Notes: a model not told the origin generated them from the sequence alone. Shown: positions 15,001 through 25,918, counted from the first letter of the stretch. The stretch is 64,000 bases of DNA from Micropterus salmoides (GCF_014851395.1 NW_024044681.1:22569036-22633035), one strand, 5' to 3'. Program-made: numbers and translations.

Positions 15001-15602
15001 TGAGAAGTGCCGCACACCAGCCTGGACTGACCGCATACTCTGGAAGAGGAGGAAGTGGAACTTTGACAAAACTGGTAAGATGCAAAGACACTGCAGCTAA
15101 GTCTTGCCAGTCTATTTCCCTTCCATCTCAGACCTATTTTATGAAGACAACACTGGGGAAAAAAAAAGGTTTTGGCTTATTTGTCCTGCCTGCCTTCTTT
15201 CATTCTATATGTGTGTATAACAGAATCTAAACTTCTGAAACATACGAATACTTTTATCTGTTTGTGTGCTTCTGTACATACAGTATATGTATTTGTGAAT
15301 ATTTTGCAGCTGAGGAGATGAATGTAGTGGGGGCATCTACATTTGGGGGGAATGAGGATGATCCAGACAACCCCTGGAGTCCTGGGATTCTAAAGTACTA
15401 TGGCAGGGCTGAGCTTAAGACCTCCGACCACCGGTAGGTAACAAGATATATCTGTAAGACTGGAGTAAAATAATTATATTTCAGTGTCACCAGAATAGTA
15501 TGCTGTTAAGTTGCTGCTTTTCCATCTTATGCGAAATCTGTGTTGTGATGTCAAGTGGAACCAACTGATATACAGACTCTGAAATAGAACAATGGTGCCA
15601 AA

Positions 15603-15665
<63 letters not shown>

Positions 15666-18600
15666 CTCAGCACTGTCCTCAATGTCTTTCTGTAGGCCTG
15701 TAGTGTCAATAATAGACGTGGACATCCTGGAAGTCGACCCAGAGGCTCGGCACCAGGTCTACAAAGAAGTCATTGCCCTGCAGGGGCCTCCGGACGGCAC
15801 CATCCTGGTGTCGCTCTGCTCCTCCGGCCCTGAGGACTACTTTGACGACGCACTCATAGACGAGCTGCTGGACAAGTTTTCACAGTTTGGAGAGGTCATC
15901 CTCATCAGGTGAGCCTTACATCGGAACACACTAAGGCATGTATCACCTTCAGACAGTAAGACTGTATTGACAGTGTCCTTGTGTATGCAGGTTTGTTGAG
16001 GAGAAGATGTGGGTGACCTTCCTGGAAGGTTACTCTGCTCTTGCTGCTCTGTCTCTCAGCGCTTCCACTGTAAGTCTTCCCTGAGTCTATTAATAAGTCT
16101 TAACATCCATCTCTGTTGTCTAAATTCAAAGTCGCATCATTAATAACCCCTGCGCTACTTTTGAAGATCTGTGTCAAGCTCTTGTATACCTGGTAACCAA
16201 TGTCTACTTCTCTCTTGTCTATGTCTCGCACTTACATTGTAGGTCCTTGGCAAACTGATTGACATTCGTCTGAAGAGTCCAGGCTGGATCAAGAGTCTGG
16301 AGGAGGAGATGAGCGTGGAGAGGATCTGTGGCAGCATCCCCACCTCAGCCAGCTCCACCCTGCTTGCTGAGGACACGGACATGGGCGACGACGATTACGA
16401 TATGGAAGGTGAGGAGAGACTCTCTAGCAGTCCCTAATCCATATCCTCAAAAATTTGGATATTATAAATGCCAATTTACGTTTGTGTTTTTCACCACCAC
16501 TAATATCCAGAGGGCTGTAGAGATTACCACTTTCAAGGACATGAATTCCTGCTCTCTTGTCTCCTGTACCAGGTGATGTGGATGAAGAGGTGGAGGAGAT
16601 CCTCCCCCAGCACCTGCAGCCTGGAGCGGGCTGTGGCCCTGGATCCTCCCCTCTCCCCTCCCCGCGCAGTAGTCCCTGTTCCTCCCCCACCCACGGAGAA
16701 CCTGCAGCCCCTAACAGGCCTAGTCGTGCACCACACCGACCATCACAGGGTAAATACAGCATGTGCTGCATGACACACACCTGGAATCAGGCTAATCATC
16801 TGCTCAGGCTCCAGCCTCTACCTGTCTGAATATAAACTGTAATCTTGTTCTGTTTGTAATGCATGGAAGCAGATTTAAGTCCATCATCATTGAGGAGACA
16901 ATTTCCAGGTAAAATGTGATGTGTAATGAATGAATCGATGTTGGGTGTTAGAAGGCTTGCTGTGTGTCTTACTATTAACTACCAGTTCCCATTTGAAACA
17001 TGTGTAGTATTAAAATGTGTGCAGTGTTTGCTTCCTCTTTCCTTTGGTCTGAATGGTCTGAAACACTGAATCATGGCTGCGCACAAGGAACAAATTCTGG
17101 AAACAATTTCAAATGATGAAAAGTTGTTCCTCTGTTAAACCATTCCCTTTTCATGTATAAATGTGCAACTCTTTTATTTTCTTCTTTCCAGGGCCTCCTG
17201 TTGACTTCCAGCCCGGTGCCCCCACATCTCAAGGCATGGAGCCCAAACGCCCGCCTCCCCCTCGTCCCCACGCCCCCCCAGCCAGACCAGCACCCCCCCA
17301 ACGCCCACCACCACCTTCAGGTAGAGCATCGTTCTTAATCTTCTTGTATACAGTTGATTAATTATTTTTAAATTATCTGATATTTGAATCACAGAAATAT
17401 ATCCTACAACCTTAGTCTGAGGAAGTAAATAAAGTCCTACATTGGAAGTGTGGATATTTATTTTTTCATATAGGAAATACTTGAGACAGATGTTAACATT
17501 TTTACTTTTATCCCACTGCTTTGCCTCATTCCTGAAGGAGGCATGAGCCCTCTTCCAGTTAGAAAGGAGTCTGGAGGTAAAGTGATTGCTGTGGAACTGT
17601 GTGTTTATGTGCTTACATAGCTGAAGCATTTAATGTAGTGGCTGCTGTCTTTTTTTTCTTTTTTTCTTTTTTTTTTCCCCCATCTGAAGCAACACACTGA
17701 GAAGCGCATCATTGCTGATTCAGTAAGGTGCCAGTAGGCCCTGCTCATTCCAGTTCAGTTTATATGGTGCTTTATACCAAGAAAATGTTTCTGACTTATC
17801 ATGGATGGCAATAATGTCAGAACAGGAATGGTCATTTTCTTAAGCATGCCATATTGCAAAAAGCGTATAGATAATCCAGAGAAACCCATCACTCAGCTGT
17901 CAAAGAGGTGCTCTTGAGCATGTTGAACCTTGTTTGGGCTTCATATATGACTACTGACAGTTTATTGCAGTATTTCAGACAATTTCAGACCTGCTTTTCC
18001 TTTTGATTTAGCATTGCACAGCCTGCCCACAAATTTTTATTTGCTCCTTCATTCTGCATATGAATCATTTGCTCTGCACAGTGGCATTGTCACTGCCTGG
18101 ACATAGTACAACGTTAGCATGCAGATGGTTGTATGATTCTTTAAAGGTGACCTGTTATATTATTGTATCATATTTTAATATAAATTCAGTTATTTGCTGT
18201 GTGTGTGTGTGTGTAGCATGAAGGGCCTACAAATGTCATTTCGTTATACAACCTTTACTGTACTTTTCCTACACTGCATTTCCAGCCCTGTATTGTAGTT
18301 CTGGGACTCCTGTGTGACTTTGCATTTAAATCAAAAAGTATTATACAGGCCCCCATTTCAACCTCAAAACAAGCTGTTGATGCTCCTGTCTCTTTAAGCC
18401 AAAAACTGTTCAAACCGGAGCGTTCAGAACGGTGGGAAATCAGAGGTTATGGCTCACAGGGATTTCTTTGAAATACATTTACCTCATTGTTTGAAGCTTT
18501 GGCCACATTTAACATGAACATCCAACATTAAATAAACAGAAAATACGGAAAAGCATAATGGCTCACTTTGAACAAGAAAGTAATTTCTTTACTGAAACAT

Positions 18601-19347
18601 CAACATGACATGACTGAACCGTCTCCTGCACCTGACTGGGTGTACACACCACAAAGCTGTCCTTGTGTTTAGCTTCAGCTTTTTGACTTATTTTTGACCA
18701 CCAAAAACAATCTCAGAATAAATTTTTTAAGGGGAAAGAGGTCATGTGGTTGCTGAGTCATGCCATGCTTGATTTTAGATGAATAACTCCTGCATTAAGT
18801 ATGTGTTCATGAGGTTTTCAAGTTCAGGGAGGATGTTCAAAATGCAGTGCCTCTTGTGCATCATCTAATCACTCCCTATATTATGTGATTTTGGTGAAAG
18901 TAAATTATCTTTAGAGAAAATGTGGCTTGCCTTGCCATGATATTTACGACTATCCCTCCTCTGTGGTGTAAAGTGAGTACTGTTGTAGTGTGATTTTTTT
19001 TTTTTTTAACTGTCCTAGACATTGTTGCCCTTATTTGAATGTATTTAATGTGGAAGTAGCTGGTAGGTCATGATGTATTTTTTCATATTGTGACAACAAC
19101 ACTGCAGCTAAAATCTTATGTTCCCTGCTGTACTTTATTTTGAAAATACTTTTTTCCCTCTTTGATTTTCAAGACTGGGGCATATGTCCCAGCCCACTGC
19201 TTGGTAGGAGAGGCAGTGAAGGTAACTGCTGGTTTTAAATATCATCTGACCCCTGTAGTCTTACACCCAATCATCAATGTCATTGATGCTTTTTTGACAT
19301 TGATGGATCACCATTGTCCAACTCTACAGCATTGTGGGCCGTCTTAG

Positions 19348-19390
<43 letters not shown>

Positions 19391-20368
19391 TGTGTTTGGT
19401 AGCCTGTAAGCTTATTTAAATGCAAAATAAGCAGGGAATGCAAAAATCAAAGAGGTTAATTGGCTAGAGGGACCAAATACACATAATAACAGTGCCACTG
19501 GAGGCAAATTCTTTTCTATCTAGAAGACAAAATGTCTTCTTCCTATTTAATATTCAGTGGTGGTTATGAGTGTAATGCATCCCTACCAATTAGTGCCAAG
19601 TGTTAAGGATTAATAAAAATAAAACAACAACAAAAAAAGAAGGGCAGGCATTTTTCCTAATGACTTATAAACATTTGTATTGAGGTCTGAAAGTAAATAT
19701 CACAACTTGTGTAAAAGGGAGGATATGCACCTAAACTCGGCTACTTAAAAATTCATAATCAGGAGTCATGAGGTACACACATTGCAGAGGAGCATCTGAA
19801 ATGGTTGCACATAGTGAGGAAGTGTGCACTCGATCAGTATGAAGTAACGTGTCAGGAAAATGCCTTTTGTCCAGACTTCAAATGGTCTTTCAGTCAACTC
19901 GGCTTCATAATCCACTATGATTAGTGGGAAAATCCTCACACTGCAGTATTACCACCATACGCTATTCCTAGTGCTTCTTGGAAAGTGTTGTTATTAGGAA
20001 AACCTGCCTGCCGTGACCAGTATTCCACTCTTGTGAATAACAGTAATGTGGTTTGGTTTACTTTGTGCTGCAAAGGACCAAAAAGCCCCGCTCTTTCTCG
20101 GCCAGATGCCGCTGCAGGTGAGTGCCACAAAGCATGACATAGCCTCACTTAGTTTTAATGTATCATTGAAAGAGGACTAAGGATTGTTATTCAATTATGT
20201 AGGTCTGTATTTTTCCCACGAAAGCCCATGTTTGTGTGTAGTTTTTTTGTACTTGCTGGGAGTGATATGGGGCAGACATGATCCCTCTGTCTACTATAAT
20301 CCTGTGTTATGTGTTTTTGCTCTTAAAGAAATTAAGCCTGCCTCAGGGCGGAAGATAGAGTTTAGTCA

Positions 20369-20406
<38 letters not shown>

Positions 20407-23400
20407 GTTATAGCAGGGTTGACTTACGTTTAGTGACTGTACAGTGAAGTATTACACAGATGCAGACATCTAAGACGCGTGGGAACATTTGCATGCTCCG
20501 AGAGGGATTCAGCAGGAGAATAGTGAAAGAAGATGTGTGTGCTTGGAAGCTGTGCGGTGAGCAGTTGGCTCACAGAACAAGGTCTGCCTCTCCTCCAGAC
20601 CTCCTGGAGCACAGGAATGACTTGAGTCATCATTTATAATGAAGTCAGCCACAGGGAATTCAGTCTGTCATAGGTTGGGATGGGTTTGCAGTTTTTTTTT
20701 TTTTCATTTTCTTGAACCTCCCATCTCCCTTAATGTGCCTGCTATTCCTTATATCTCTGTCTAGGGGCCACAGCCCTCTTGATTAATACAGAATAGTAAG
20801 ACATTTTTTGTTGCTAACATTGCTGGTTTGTCTGTCGTGACTCTTTCAGGTCGAGGCCAGGCCGCAGTGGGAGCTCCTGGACCTGGAAGTGCTCCCAGAC
20901 CAGTGAGTTCTCTTATTATTTGTGACAAAAAGGAGTTTGACAATTTTTTTACTGATTTTTACCCTAATTTGTTAATATTCTCTATTCCATCTTCATCATC
21001 CAGAATATCCCTCCTCGAGCTGGAGTAATCAGTATGCCCCCTCAGTCTCGCCAACCACCTCCCTCTCACCCTGGAGCACCCAGACCTATCCCAGAGGTGC
21101 ATCCCGGGGCCCCACGGCCCATCTCAGACACCCACCCCGGAGCCCCACGCCCTGTGCCCAGTGCACTGGCAAAACCGACCGACCTTCCTCTGGGTAAATG
21201 AAAATATGATTTCTCAGAGGGCAGTATACTAGATTATCGACACTAGAATCTTTTTAATCTTAGACAGTGTATTTAAGCCTTAACTCTGTTCTGTTTCCTT
21301 GCTCAGGTCCTCCCATCGCCGGACCGCCTCCTACAGAGCCCCCTGTAGTGAGACCCCAGGTTCCGTCACCCCTGCAGCAACCCATGCAGCCCCAACCAGC
21401 TGCCCCTTCAGCTCAGTCCCAACTCCCACCACCAATGCAGCCCACATATCCAGCTCCACTCCAGCCGCAGCAAGCTGCAGCTCCTAAAGCAGGGCCTCCT
21501 CCCGCTGCTGCTGCTATCCCTGCCGGGCCTCCACAGGGTCTAGCTTCTCCTAAACCCCCACCACGCTCCCGCTCCTCTCATGCTCTGCCGCCTGATGCTG
21601 CCAAGTCTGAGACAGCCCCAGCTGCGCAGGTTGGTGCCAACTTCCTTGTCATGACATAACTGGAATTTCAGCAAACTGAACAAAGAACACTAACATAATT
21701 ATTTGTTGAGTACACTCAATTAAGATTTTTTTGCTTGCATGTTACGGAATCACGTCCTACAGATTCTTGCTCAAATTCTGCTCATTAGACAAGATATTTT
21801 ATGCAAAATTATGACGAGTATAGGAGGTGGAGACAATAGGAAAATAGCTTCTTCTTTGTCTCACATCAGATGAGCTCAGTTGCCTGTGTCATTCTTCCTG
21901 CTTTTGTCTATCTGATACATTTGTCTCTCTCTCACAAGCTGGAGAAGCCCTCAGGGTGACAGGTACTTGATATTAAACCATCACTTTGTCTCATCCTTCA
22001 TAGCACAACAGTCCTCTTCTCTGATGTTGTTACCTCTCATACATTACACCAAGTAACCTCCTCCTCTCATTTCATAATTGGTTTTCCTTCCTTTTACATC
22101 CAAGTTATTTTAAATGTTATTCCTCTACAAAGCCATGCATTGTTTTGTGCCAGGCTCACAAAATGGAGCAATATGTCTTTTTTTCCCTTTTTTTTTTGGC
22201 CAGTCAACACATCAAACCATAAATGACATGGAGAAAAAAAACAGATGAAAATGTGAGGTTTGTTGTTGGCCATTTTTCCCTCTCTAGTCCTTTCATATCT
22301 GCTCACTGTGGTTCAGCTGTTGAGCAGATATGCAATGACCTCATAATTTGATTTGACATTTTGTTAAATTTGTACTATTTCATGTATTTGTGTTAGATTT
22401 AGTGAATGTGATACATCAGTAGTCGATGTAGTTCAATACATGTTTGTAAATGTTTTGAGTTGGCCAGTTTTAAGGTTCCCCTTTGGAGTTTTTGACCACT
22501 AGTGGAGCTGTCAATGTTTTGATAAGCCCCAATGCCCCACAATCAGACTACACGACTTTTGGCATATCACTGTGCTGTTAAGACTACATGACTTGCTGTT
22601 TTTTAAATTGGGACTCTTGATTACGTTGAACGGCAACAGGGATGTCGACTCTATCTCATCCAACCAACATGCACAGAGCATGTTTACAAATCCTGTGTGA
22701 TAATTGAGAAAATCTTAATGATCTTCCTTTCTTGTTGAGTAGTTCACACATAACGATCAAGTGCCGACCCCTTGCTGATTTGCCCCTGATTGAGGGGTTT
22801 TGTTAGCAGCCTATTTATGCACACAAGCATGTCTGTGACATGATAGACATTCCCGCCGACTGTGTAGTGCATGCAAGTCATAAAATGCAAAAAAGAAGTC
22901 GACAAACAGATAAAACATCTAAAATAGCTAGATAAATAGCTGTCTAACACTTCTTATCAGTTGCATATCATATCGCCCATTGTAATAGTAAATTAAACTT
23001 CCATTTACGTCAAAGAAGTGGTAGTAATTCCCCAAGAAATATGGCTATGTACTATCAAAGGGTGGGGAAGGAGAGGGCAGCTCACTGATGTAAACATCTA
23101 TAAACAATGCAGGTTTCACCATAGTTTGCAAATGCTTTATGAGAAAGGAAATGCATTGAATAGGTTTGTGAAGGATACGCACACTGCGCTTAAGTAAGAA
23201 ACCCTGAATGTTAATATAACTTATACCTATATAACTGTTTGTGTACAAGAAAGCTCCAAAGGGTATCTTTAAACTTTGTTCTGAGCTAAAGAAAGAAGAC
23301 TATAATAACTGTATGTAAAACACTCCAGTAATTAATATTAGATCATGGCTCATATTTTCGCAAAGCATTTGTTGTGACAGCTGAATGGCATTTTCTTTGT

Positions 23401-24420
23401 TTTGTTCCTCCTTAGACCAATGGACTGAATGGAATCCCAAGTGAAGCACAATGGAAGCCCGACCCCCTTGATATACTTGCATCTGAGTTCCTCTCCTCCT
23501 CCTGGCACACCACCCAGTCCCTGAGCAGAGGCTCCTCTCTGCGTACTCCCCCCTCGGTTCCTGCATCTACGTTGTCCTCCAGCACTCTCCCTGCATCATT
23601 CTCCCTCCAGTCCTCCGCTCTGTCAGACCTGCAGGCACTTGATTCGTCCTCCTCTTCCTCACTCTCCACCCCGTCACCGTTCGCCTCTACCCTGCTCCCA
23701 CCTCCCCCGGTCCCATCTCGTAGTCGCTCGCAAGAGACTTTGCGTGCTTCCCCAGGCCTCTTCCCGATTGACCCGCTGCCTGCCCGACCCAGCAGCACCA
23801 ATCCCTTTACAGGCCCACTGGCACAGCAGCACCGCTCGCTCACCCCGGACTTCAGCGTCCAGCGTCCAGCCCCGGCGCTAAACCTTCAGAGCACCATGTC
23901 TGCTCTCAATCAGCCACTCATCCCCAGCTCTGCTCCAACAGCAGCCGCTGTGCCCTGCTTCCAGCTCCAAAGAACCACGTCCCTGTTTGAACCATCATCC
24001 ACTCTTAATCCTACACCTGCTCCTCTGCTCCCCTTCGCCCCTAACCCGTCTCCGGTCCCCTCCTGGCCTCTGGCACCTCCCTCCTCCATTCCACCTGTCC
24101 TTGCACCTCGTCGCCAGCCACCTCCACCAGGAGGGAAACCAACCCAGCAGTGGGTCACTTTTGATGATGATTTGGCATTTCCCCCTTCAACCAAGACTCC
24201 ACAGGCACCCATCTTCCCTCCCAGTTCCATAGTGTCCCAAACTCAGATTCTGCCTTCCCGCTCTGTGTTTGACTCAGAGCCCGACTGGTTATCCTCGACC
24301 CCTTCCGTATTCCCAGCCCTCCCTCCTCCCATCCCAACTAGAACTGTAACCAGTAACCCAAAGCTCCCAGAGGGACCCAGTGATGACAGCTTCTTCCCCA
24401 GGGACTCAACCGAAAGATAG
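66..24420 (+). CDS. synj1: Synaptojanin-1, 5'-truncated by the window edge (29 exons)
   Basis: Presynaptic phosphoinositide phosphatase that strips PI(4,5)P2 from endocytic vesicles so that clathrin and adaptors are released. Joining 29 GT-AG exons gives 4892 coding bases that stay open to the TAG at 24418-24420, about 1629 residues. Some 40 N-terminal residues lie before the window. Order of parts: SAC phosphatase (exons from 66 to 11625), inositol 5-phosphatase (12014 to about 15720), RRM-like domain (15696-16408), proline-rich tail (16573-24420). Diagnostic motifs are RTNCLDCLDRT, GTWNVNGG, WCGDFNYR and PAWTDRIL. SAC plus 5-phosphatase plus RRM plus proline-rich tail is specific to synaptojanins. 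The long last exon and its ending (DSTER) match the 170-kDa-type SYNJ1 tail, which ends DFTER in human. The neighbour cfap298 also supports synj1 over synj2. Exon coordinates are in the four domain entries below. Exon joins are from reading, without transcripts. Confidence 0.96.
1979..2600 (-). mobile_element. Degraded L1-like LINE reverse-transcriptase remnant in synj1 intron
   Basis: Read on the minus strand, this intron segment carries reverse-transcriptase landmarks in canonical order. RYQQGCPLSPS (about 2550-2515) matches the L1 RGTRQGCPLSP block. LYADDI (2418-2401) is the catalytic YADD box. LPISIMGR with a downstream KI (about 2155-2100) matches the L1 SxxGRxxxIK block. Spacing between them fits an L1-clade ORF2. 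Stops and frameshifts interrupt it, so it is non-functional. It is antisense to synj1. No endonuclease domain or poly(A) tail was recognised. Confidence 0.7.
3838..6747 (+). other. synj1: synj1 intron, 2.9 kb
   Basis: Apart from the repeat copy at 3983-4310, no exon, RNA gene or recognisable element was seen. Open frames on either strand (for example 5684-6220 and 6004-6357 on the minus strand) have no family resemblance and are taken as chance. Confidence 0.6.
3983..4310. repeat. Interspersed repeat copy, family A, in synj1 intron
   Basis: Contains a block beginning aagccagggtat and, near 4255-4290, the reverse complement of a block (caagagagagctaga) that recurs near 49800. The copy at 49770-49990 also begins gccagggtat. 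The two copies share these short blocks in partly opposite orientation, which suggests a dispersed, rearranged repeat family. The class is not assigned. Confidence 0.4.
6810..8613 (+). other. synj1: synj1 intron with two GT microsatellites
   Basis: A (TG)14 run at 6824-6851 starts only 14 nt after the donor at 6810. A second compound GT tract lies at about 7190-7235, ending in a G run. The remainder holds nothing recognisable. Confidence 0.7.
9489..9665. mobile_element. Non-autonomous DNA transposon (MITE) in synj1 intron
   Basis: A 177-bp block with imperfect terminal inverted repeats. The left end is cagtgtgtaggatttag, and the right end read in reverse is cgtgtgtaagatataag. The internal gtgtaggagaaactacggtgg and aaaggccctctctaga strings match a MITE family that I recall as very common in percomorph fish, with ends CAGTGTGTAGGATTTAG. 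No coding capacity. It nearly fills the intron 9435-9734. Confidence 0.7.
10100..11459 (+). other. synj1: synj1 intron, 1.36 kb
   Basis: No exon or repeat family was recognised apart from the GT-rich tract at its 3' end. The open frame on the minus strand at 10825-11034 shows no similarity I can name. Confidence 0.6.
11411..11468 (+). promoter_or_regulatory. synj1: UG-repeat 3' splice site with tandem AG acceptors
   Basis: The polypyrimidine tract of the exon at 11460 is almost entirely (GT)n with a few CT interruptions (11411-11450), followed by gttttgtag. A second AG at 11467-11468 lies nine bases inside the exon. The first acceptor yields GKAK-AGK-LKDG. The second yields GKAK-LKDG, the form I remember for mammalian SYNJ1. 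UG repeats bind TDP-43 and CELF-type splicing factors, so regulated acceptor choice is plausible but inferred. Confidence 0.6.
12014..12037 (+). other. synj1: synj1 24-nt microexon
   Basis: The sequence between tag at 12011-12013 and gtatag at 12038 is 24 nt. With split codons at both ends it encodes VTEPVLQS between SSLY and ASPRVLLG. Mammalian SYNJ1 has the equivalent RVSEQTLQSAS at this linker between the SAC and 5-phosphatase domains. Both boundaries are phase 1, so skipping it keeps the frame. The upstream tract (ctcacccccccctcgctcttgc) is a strong polypyrimidine tract. Confidence 0.85.
13758..13930. repeat. Teleost interspersed repeat in synj1 intron
   Basis: Contains atttattcatttagctaacg, then cttttaccaaagtagcttac, then ggggttaagtgtcttgctca followed by gggacac. 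This combination is a dispersed element I have seen repeatedly in teleost genomes (ATTTAGC-ACGCTTTTATCCAAAG core). The class is not assigned here. Confidence 0.55.
15603..15661. repeat. (CA)n(TA)n compound microsatellite
   Basis: About nine CA units followed by about twenty AT units, ending 34 nt before the acceptor of the RRM exon at 15696. The branch point must lie in the short gap or within the repeat. Confidence 0.95.
15696..16408 (+). other. synj1: synj1 exons encoding the RRM-like (DUF1866) domain
   Basis: Three exons: 15696-15908, 15991-16069, 16243-16408. The translation carries the conserved PDGTILVSL and DDALIDELLDKFSQFGEVI stretches, then MWVTFLEG, which correspond to the RNP2-like, helix and RNP1-like parts of the synaptojanin RRM fold. 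The domain is followed by an acidic run with several Asp residues (DMGDDDYDMEG), as in the mammalian protein. Its role is unclear. In the family it lies between the catalytic core and the SH3-binding tail. The acceptor at 15695 lies only 34 nt after a long (CA)n(TA)n microsatellite. Confidence 0.9.
16873..16908 (+). other. synj1: Candidate 36-nt cassette exon of synj1
   Basis: A 36-nt segment lies between an AG (16871-16872) and a donor gtaaaa (16909 on). It begins and ends in phase 1, exactly matching the exons on either side (16749 and 17192). Its insertion would add DLSPSSLRRQFP, rich in Ser, Arg and Pro like the rest of the tail. The upstream pyrimidine tract is weak, and I recall no mammalian counterpart, so it is a prediction only. 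Confidence 0.35.
17538..17576 (+). other. synj1: synj1 39-nt small exon
   Basis: Bounded by gaag (AG 17536-17537) and gtaaag (17577). Phase 1 at both ends. It encodes GGMSPLPVRKESGG with split codons, matching the mammalian GARSPAPTRKEFGG segment of the proline-rich tail. It is therefore a genuine small exon, and its length allows skipping without a frameshift. Confidence 0.75.
17577..20075 (+). other. synj1: synj1 intron, 2.5 kb
   Basis: Holds a T-rich tract (17650-17680), a short GT run near 18199 and a (GT)17 microsatellite at 19351-19384. The stretch 18145-18580 has the feel of an old interspersed repeat, but I cannot name a family. A further small tail exon could be hidden here. None was found with confidence. 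Confidence 0.55.
20076..20117 (+). other. synj1: synj1 42-nt small exon
   Basis: Bounded by caaag (AG 20074-20075) and gtgagt (20118). Phase 1 at both ends. It encodes GPKSPALSRPDAAAG with split codons, corresponding to the EAPKSPGTTRKD region of mammalian SYNJ1. It lies alone within 3.3 kb of intron (17577-20849) and would be missed by simple gene finders. Confidence 0.65.
20118..20849 (+). other. synj1: synj1 intron with GT microsatellite
   Basis: Contains a (TG)17 run at 20371-20404. Nothing else recognisable. Confidence 0.7.
21630..23415 (+). other. synj1: synj1 intron, 1.8 kb, before the last exon
   Basis: No exon or repeat recognised. In the vertebrate gene, alternative use of the terminal exon region separates the 145- and 170-kDa forms. 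The donor here is gttggt, weaker than the others in the gene, so read-through is possible. In-frame read-through would meet a TAA at 21657-21659. Confidence 0.5.
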
Positions 24421-25875
24421 GACTCTTAATATGTAAAGGGCATATCCAGATATGTATAGATCTATGATAAATGTGTATATGTGTGTGTGTGTATGTACAA
24501 AAGAGATGGTATTTAAGAAGTATAGACCAATCCCCTTCTGAATCACAGGAAAGGATTTATATCTCAGACATTAACATGAGAAGTGTATGAGCCTAATTGT
24601 GTTCTCCAACTTCACTACAGAGATGTTTGCGTGTTCCCTGATATTAACATTTATTTTAATATGAATCATTTTGATGTTTATTTGTATTTATGGCAGCAAA
24701 CACGTGCCTGTGTCTACAGTATATAGTTAAATAAAGTACATCTATACACACACAAATCATGTGTGAAACCACATGTGCAATATTATGTCTGTGGGGCCGT
24801 GCAGCACACTGCATTCGCCTTTGAGCTTAAGTGTTACCTTTGCATTTGCTGCATTGACTGACGCACTGAGGCTCACATCCATCATTTTGACTGATCTGTA
24901 CAGTAGAGCGGGATTCTCAGAGTTGAGAGTATTCTTCTTATTTCTCAGTTTACATGTAGTAGAAGGCTATGCACCGCGGGTTTTACATTTGCACTCAAAA
25001 TTGCTGTAGTCTGCAGCAATGAGAGACTGCTTTGACTTGCAAAGAATTTGTTGGAAGTTTTTTTTTGTTTGTTTGTTTGTGTCTTGAGGCAAATTTAAAG
25101 GTCATATCGTGTGCTTGCTTTTATCATGAATGTACTTTATGTTGCACTGGGTTTTGTCATTGTCTCCTTGCTGACACCATGGTGTGAACAAAAGCAGTCA
25201 GTGTCATAGTCAGTCAAACTGTCCGCTCCCGCAGGACTGATGCTCTGTAGTATCATATCCACTTGGTAGTTGTTCCCTCTGCTCAGTCATCACTCTTTGT
25301 CTTTGGGCTTAAGCTTAGCTCAATATCAAAATCTATACATAGTGATTATGTATAAATGTATGTTTTCCATTTGGAAACTACTTGCTAAATGTGCGTATGT
25401 GTGTTTGTGATGACCGTATCAGTGATTTGCACAATGTAACTGATATGCACTGAAATGCTGTGCTCTCTTGGGTGTATTCTTGTTGATGGCAGAGTGTGAC
25501 AAAAATGAGAGCCTGCGGGTTGAACGGATGAGAGGGCTTTTAGACCTTTCCACCTCTGTAGTGTTTTGATCCATCTTGATTCATCCAAAGCATTTAACCA
25601 TACTATTGTAAATTCAGAGAATGTGGACGTATGCTTGTGTATACTTCTGTTACTGATGTGATTTGGATCTGTGGACATGGCGGCAAGGACATGCCATGCA
25701 TAATAATAGAAGACGGCACTTTTTTTTTTTTTACTTAAACGTTTGTTTATTGCAAAAGTCATGCTTTTAGTTTCTAAGAACATTTACTCTAAATAATCTA
25801 CTGTGATGATACTGTGGTGAGAAGTAATGTGTTGTGTTTGAGGTGCATATATTCTGTTGTGGTGTTTGTGTTTGG

Positions 25876-25876
<1 letters not shown>

Positions 25877-25915
<39 letters not shown>
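25877..25915. repeat. (TG)n microsatellite
   Basis: Uninterrupted run of about 19 TG units in the probable synj1 3' UTR. Confidence 0.95.

Positions 25916-25918
<3 letters not shown>

Larger units (their letters stand above)
12014..15433 (+). other. synj1: synj1 exons encoding the inositol 5-phosphatase domain
   Basis: Eight exons: 12014-12037 (24 nt), 12466-12657, 13543-13627, 14119-14259, 14352-14544, 14630-14788, 14918-15074, 15310-15433. The domain finishes in exon 15696-15908. The domain begins with VCVGTWNVNGGK. It carries the Mg-binding and catalytic signatures FWCGDFNYRI (exon 14630-14788) and PAWTDRILW (exon 14918-15074), and the SDHRPV block is split across the 15433/15696 junction. 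It removes the 5-phosphate of PI(4,5)P2 and PI(3,4,5)P3. All signature residues of the family are present, so I infer an active enzyme. The spacing between motifs matches the vertebrate protein, with no lost exon. Confidence 0.95.
16573..24420 (+). other. synj1: synj1 proline-rich tail exons
   Basis: Eight exons: 16573-16749, 17192-17320, 17538-17576, 20076-20117, 20850-20902, 21004-21193, 21307-21629, 23416-24420. The tail binds SH3 proteins such as endophilin, amphiphysin and intersectin. The motif PKRPPPPRP followed by RPAPPQRPPPPSG (exon 17192-17320) is the conserved SH3-docking segment. PPPRSRSSHALP is also conserved. The last exon encodes only one NPF tripeptide (TNPFTG), an EH-domain ligand, and a WVTFDDD element close to the mammalian WVTFEEE. 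A triplicated HPGAPRP-type repeat occurs in exon 21004-21193 (GAPRPIPE, GAPRPISD, GAPRPVPS). Codons are strongly C-rich, which creates several long antisense open frames that are not genes. Confidence 0.9.

Noticed and set aside
23412..24337. Long antisense open frames opposite the synj1 last exon (143, 106 and 60 codons)
   Set aside because: They arise from the proline-rich, stop-poor composition of the sense frame and show no family features.
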